A DNA stretch of 64,000 bases from an uncultured Collinsella sp. (GTDB lineage: Bacteria > Actinomycetota > Coriobacteriia > Coriobacteriales > Coriobacteriaceae): the NCBI GenBank assembly GCA_900540855.1, contig UQHK01000011.1, positions 1-64,000 on the forward strand. The letters run 5' to 3'. Below, piece by piece: positions 62,990 through 64,000 of the stretch. Both the position numbers and the translations under genes were made by a program. The notes below the pieces were generated by a model that was not told the DNA's origin, made no database searches, and saw only the letters and a list, made by a program, of their open reading frames with translations. How positions within the stretch are numbered: position 1 is the stretch's first letter; each line of letters begins with the position of its first letter.

Positions 62990-64000
62990 GTGAAGGATTC
63001 CGACCTCTCCACAACGGCTGCGCGCGACGCTGCCCGCATCGTCTGGTTTAAGCGCTACCCCGCCAAGCAGACGCTCATCGCATTTCTGCTTGCGCTGTTG
63101 GCGACCACGGCGTTTTCCATCGATCCCGCCCCGGTGTCGAGCAACGCAGTCTTGGCGATTGACCCCAAAGCCTCGGGCATGCTGTACGTGTGCTACGAGG
63201 TGCTCCTCTCGTTTGCCGGCCATACCGACGCGGTCATGCTGCTTGCGCTTGCCTGCCTGCTCACGCTGCCGTTTCGCTACGTATTCTTTGGCCGCGGCGA
63301 TGCTTGGCGTCCTTCGGTGATCCTTCCGTCGCTGTTCTTTGCCGTCTGCATGGTGTTTGGCCGCAGCTACGACCTCACCGATTCTGCCGAGATTGTGCTC
63401 GGCGACAAGGCCCGCATCATCTGCGCCTGGATTGGCGGCGCGGGCTGGATGCTCCTAGCGATCGTGGCCTTCTACCTTGCCTTTGAGTGCCTGGATTGGC
63501 TGAGCTCTCGGCGCATCCCGTTTTCCGAGGCGCACTTTGGCCGCATATGGCGTGTGGCTCACGCCGTGCTCTCGGTCCATCCCTTTGCCGGGCCCTTCCT
63601 GGTGCTTATGATCGCCTGGGCGCCCACGCTCATCGCTTCGCTGCCCGGCCTTTTTATGGGAGATACGGGTGCGCAGATTCGCCAGTGGTTCAACTATCCC
63701 AACGGCACGAGCGACTACCTGCGCCTACTCAACCCCAACGTGCTGCTCAACGGGCATCATCCCGTAGTGCACACGGCCATTATCGGCTCGTGCGTTCAAC
63801 TGGGGCTTTCGCTGTTCAACAGCGCTGACGCGGGCCTCATCATCTATACCTGCGCTCAATTTGTCATCACGGCTTCCTGCATGGCCTATTCCATTTCGTC
63901 GCTGCGCAAACTGGGCGTGAGCCTGCCGGTTCGCGGTGCGATCCTGCTGTTCTTTGCGTTTATGCCGATGTTCTCTAACTACGCGGCGTTGCTCACCAAA
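62990..64000 (+). CDS. Large membrane protein, truncated at window end
   Basis: The frame runs open from GTG 62990 (AGAAAGG upstream) to the last base, 337 residues so far. It has several hydrophobic helices (LIAFLLALLATTAFS, VMLLALACLLTLPFRYVF, VILPSLFFAVCMVFG and others), and loops with LFMGDTGAQIRQWFNYPNGTSDYLRLLNPNVLLNGHHPVVHTAIIG. That loop resembles DUF6020-type membrane proteins, a polytopic family of unknown function related to glycosyltransferase-like proteins. The C-terminus is outside the window. Confidence 0.75.
   Translation, partial: MKDSDLSTTAARDAARIVWFKRYPAKQTLIAFLLALLATTAFSIDPAPVSSNAVLAIDPKASGMLYVCYEVLLSFAGHTDAVMLLALACLLTLPFRYVFFGRGDAWRPSVILPSLFFAVCMVFGRSYDLTDSAEIVLGDKARIICAWIGGAGWMLLAIVAFYLAFECLDWLSSRRIPFSEAHFGRIWRVAHAVLSVHPFAGPFLVLMIAWAPTLIASLPGLFMGDTGAQIRQWFNYPNGTSDYLRLLNPNVLLNGHHPVVHTAIIGSCVQLGLSLFNSADAGLIIYTCAQFVITASCMAYSISSLRKLGVSLPVRGAILLFFAFMPMFSNYAALLTK

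Overview
The window looks like chromosomal DNA of a gut Coriobacteriia, most likely a Collinsella species. This rests on the overall gene set, the high GC coding DNA with strong strand-specific codon bias, GTG and TTG starts with AAAGGAG-type ribosome binding sites, and an unusually dense load of intergenic palindromes. The assignment is from recognition only. I see no rRNA, tRNA, CRISPR array or intact transposase.

Layout. 0.1-1.5 kb: a zinc-ribbon-repeat membrane protein divergent from an XRE regulator with a palindromic operator between them. 1.8-7.1 kb: threonine and aspartate-family synthesis (thrB, thrC, aspartokinase, asd). 7.8-14.3 kb: DNA repair methyltransferase, ClC transporter, GyrI-like protein and a MacB/FtsX-type ABC exporter. 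14.8-24.4 kb: membrane XRE regulator, phosphofructokinase, Ntn hydrolase, M18 aminopeptidase, hydroxyacid dehydrogenase, methionine aminopeptidase with SEC-C, radical SAM protein and an alpha/beta hydrolase. 24.6-26.9 kb: a GGDEF-REC-HD-GYP protein with a separate Hpt protein. 27.1-30.7 kb: DUF2975/XRE pair, an unannotated 42-residue six-cysteine peptide and a three-gene ABC-2 transporter. 30.8-35.1 kb: polar amino-acid ABC importer with a class I amidotransferase-type hydrolase. 35.5-41.1 kb: dxs, HD hydrolase, PF06541 membrane protein, ammonium transporter and PII protein. 41.2-44.5 kb: TetR/MFS pair with twin operators, HAD phosphatase and a small hydrophobic-basic peptide. 44.7-50.2 kb: TetR regulator and a 1,593-residue 2-hydroxyacyl-CoA dehydratase activase-like protein. 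50.5-55.4 kb: an AT-richer island with a LysR regulator, two tandem cysteine-rich peptides, a radical SAM/SPASM maturase, an ABC exporter and a CPBP-like membrane protein. 56.1-64.0 kb: small anchored protein, DUF389 protein, OPT transporter, coaX, dCMP deaminase, NifU-like protein, lgt and a truncated large membrane protein.

The most interesting system is the 50.5-55.4 kb island. It reads as a complete ribosomally synthesised, post-translationally modified peptide (RiPP) locus whose two precursors (51655-51825 and 51834-51998) are hidden by a longer out-of-frame reading frame. The six-cysteine peptide at 28118, 23 kb away, shares their short N-terminal motif (M-x-aromatic-I-x-(K)-P), so the maturase may act on it in trans. 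The island is bracketed by the real 3' end of the activase gene and by a decayed second copy of that same 3' end, which points to arrival by recombination.

The other striking property is several families of intergenic hairpins. Within a family the unpaired core is conserved, while the stems differ from copy to copy yet stay self-complementary. They include a GGGACAGG-loop family, a two-tier nested-stem family at gene ends, an AAGTTGCGGTGA family and three tandem hairpins at 35.3 kb.
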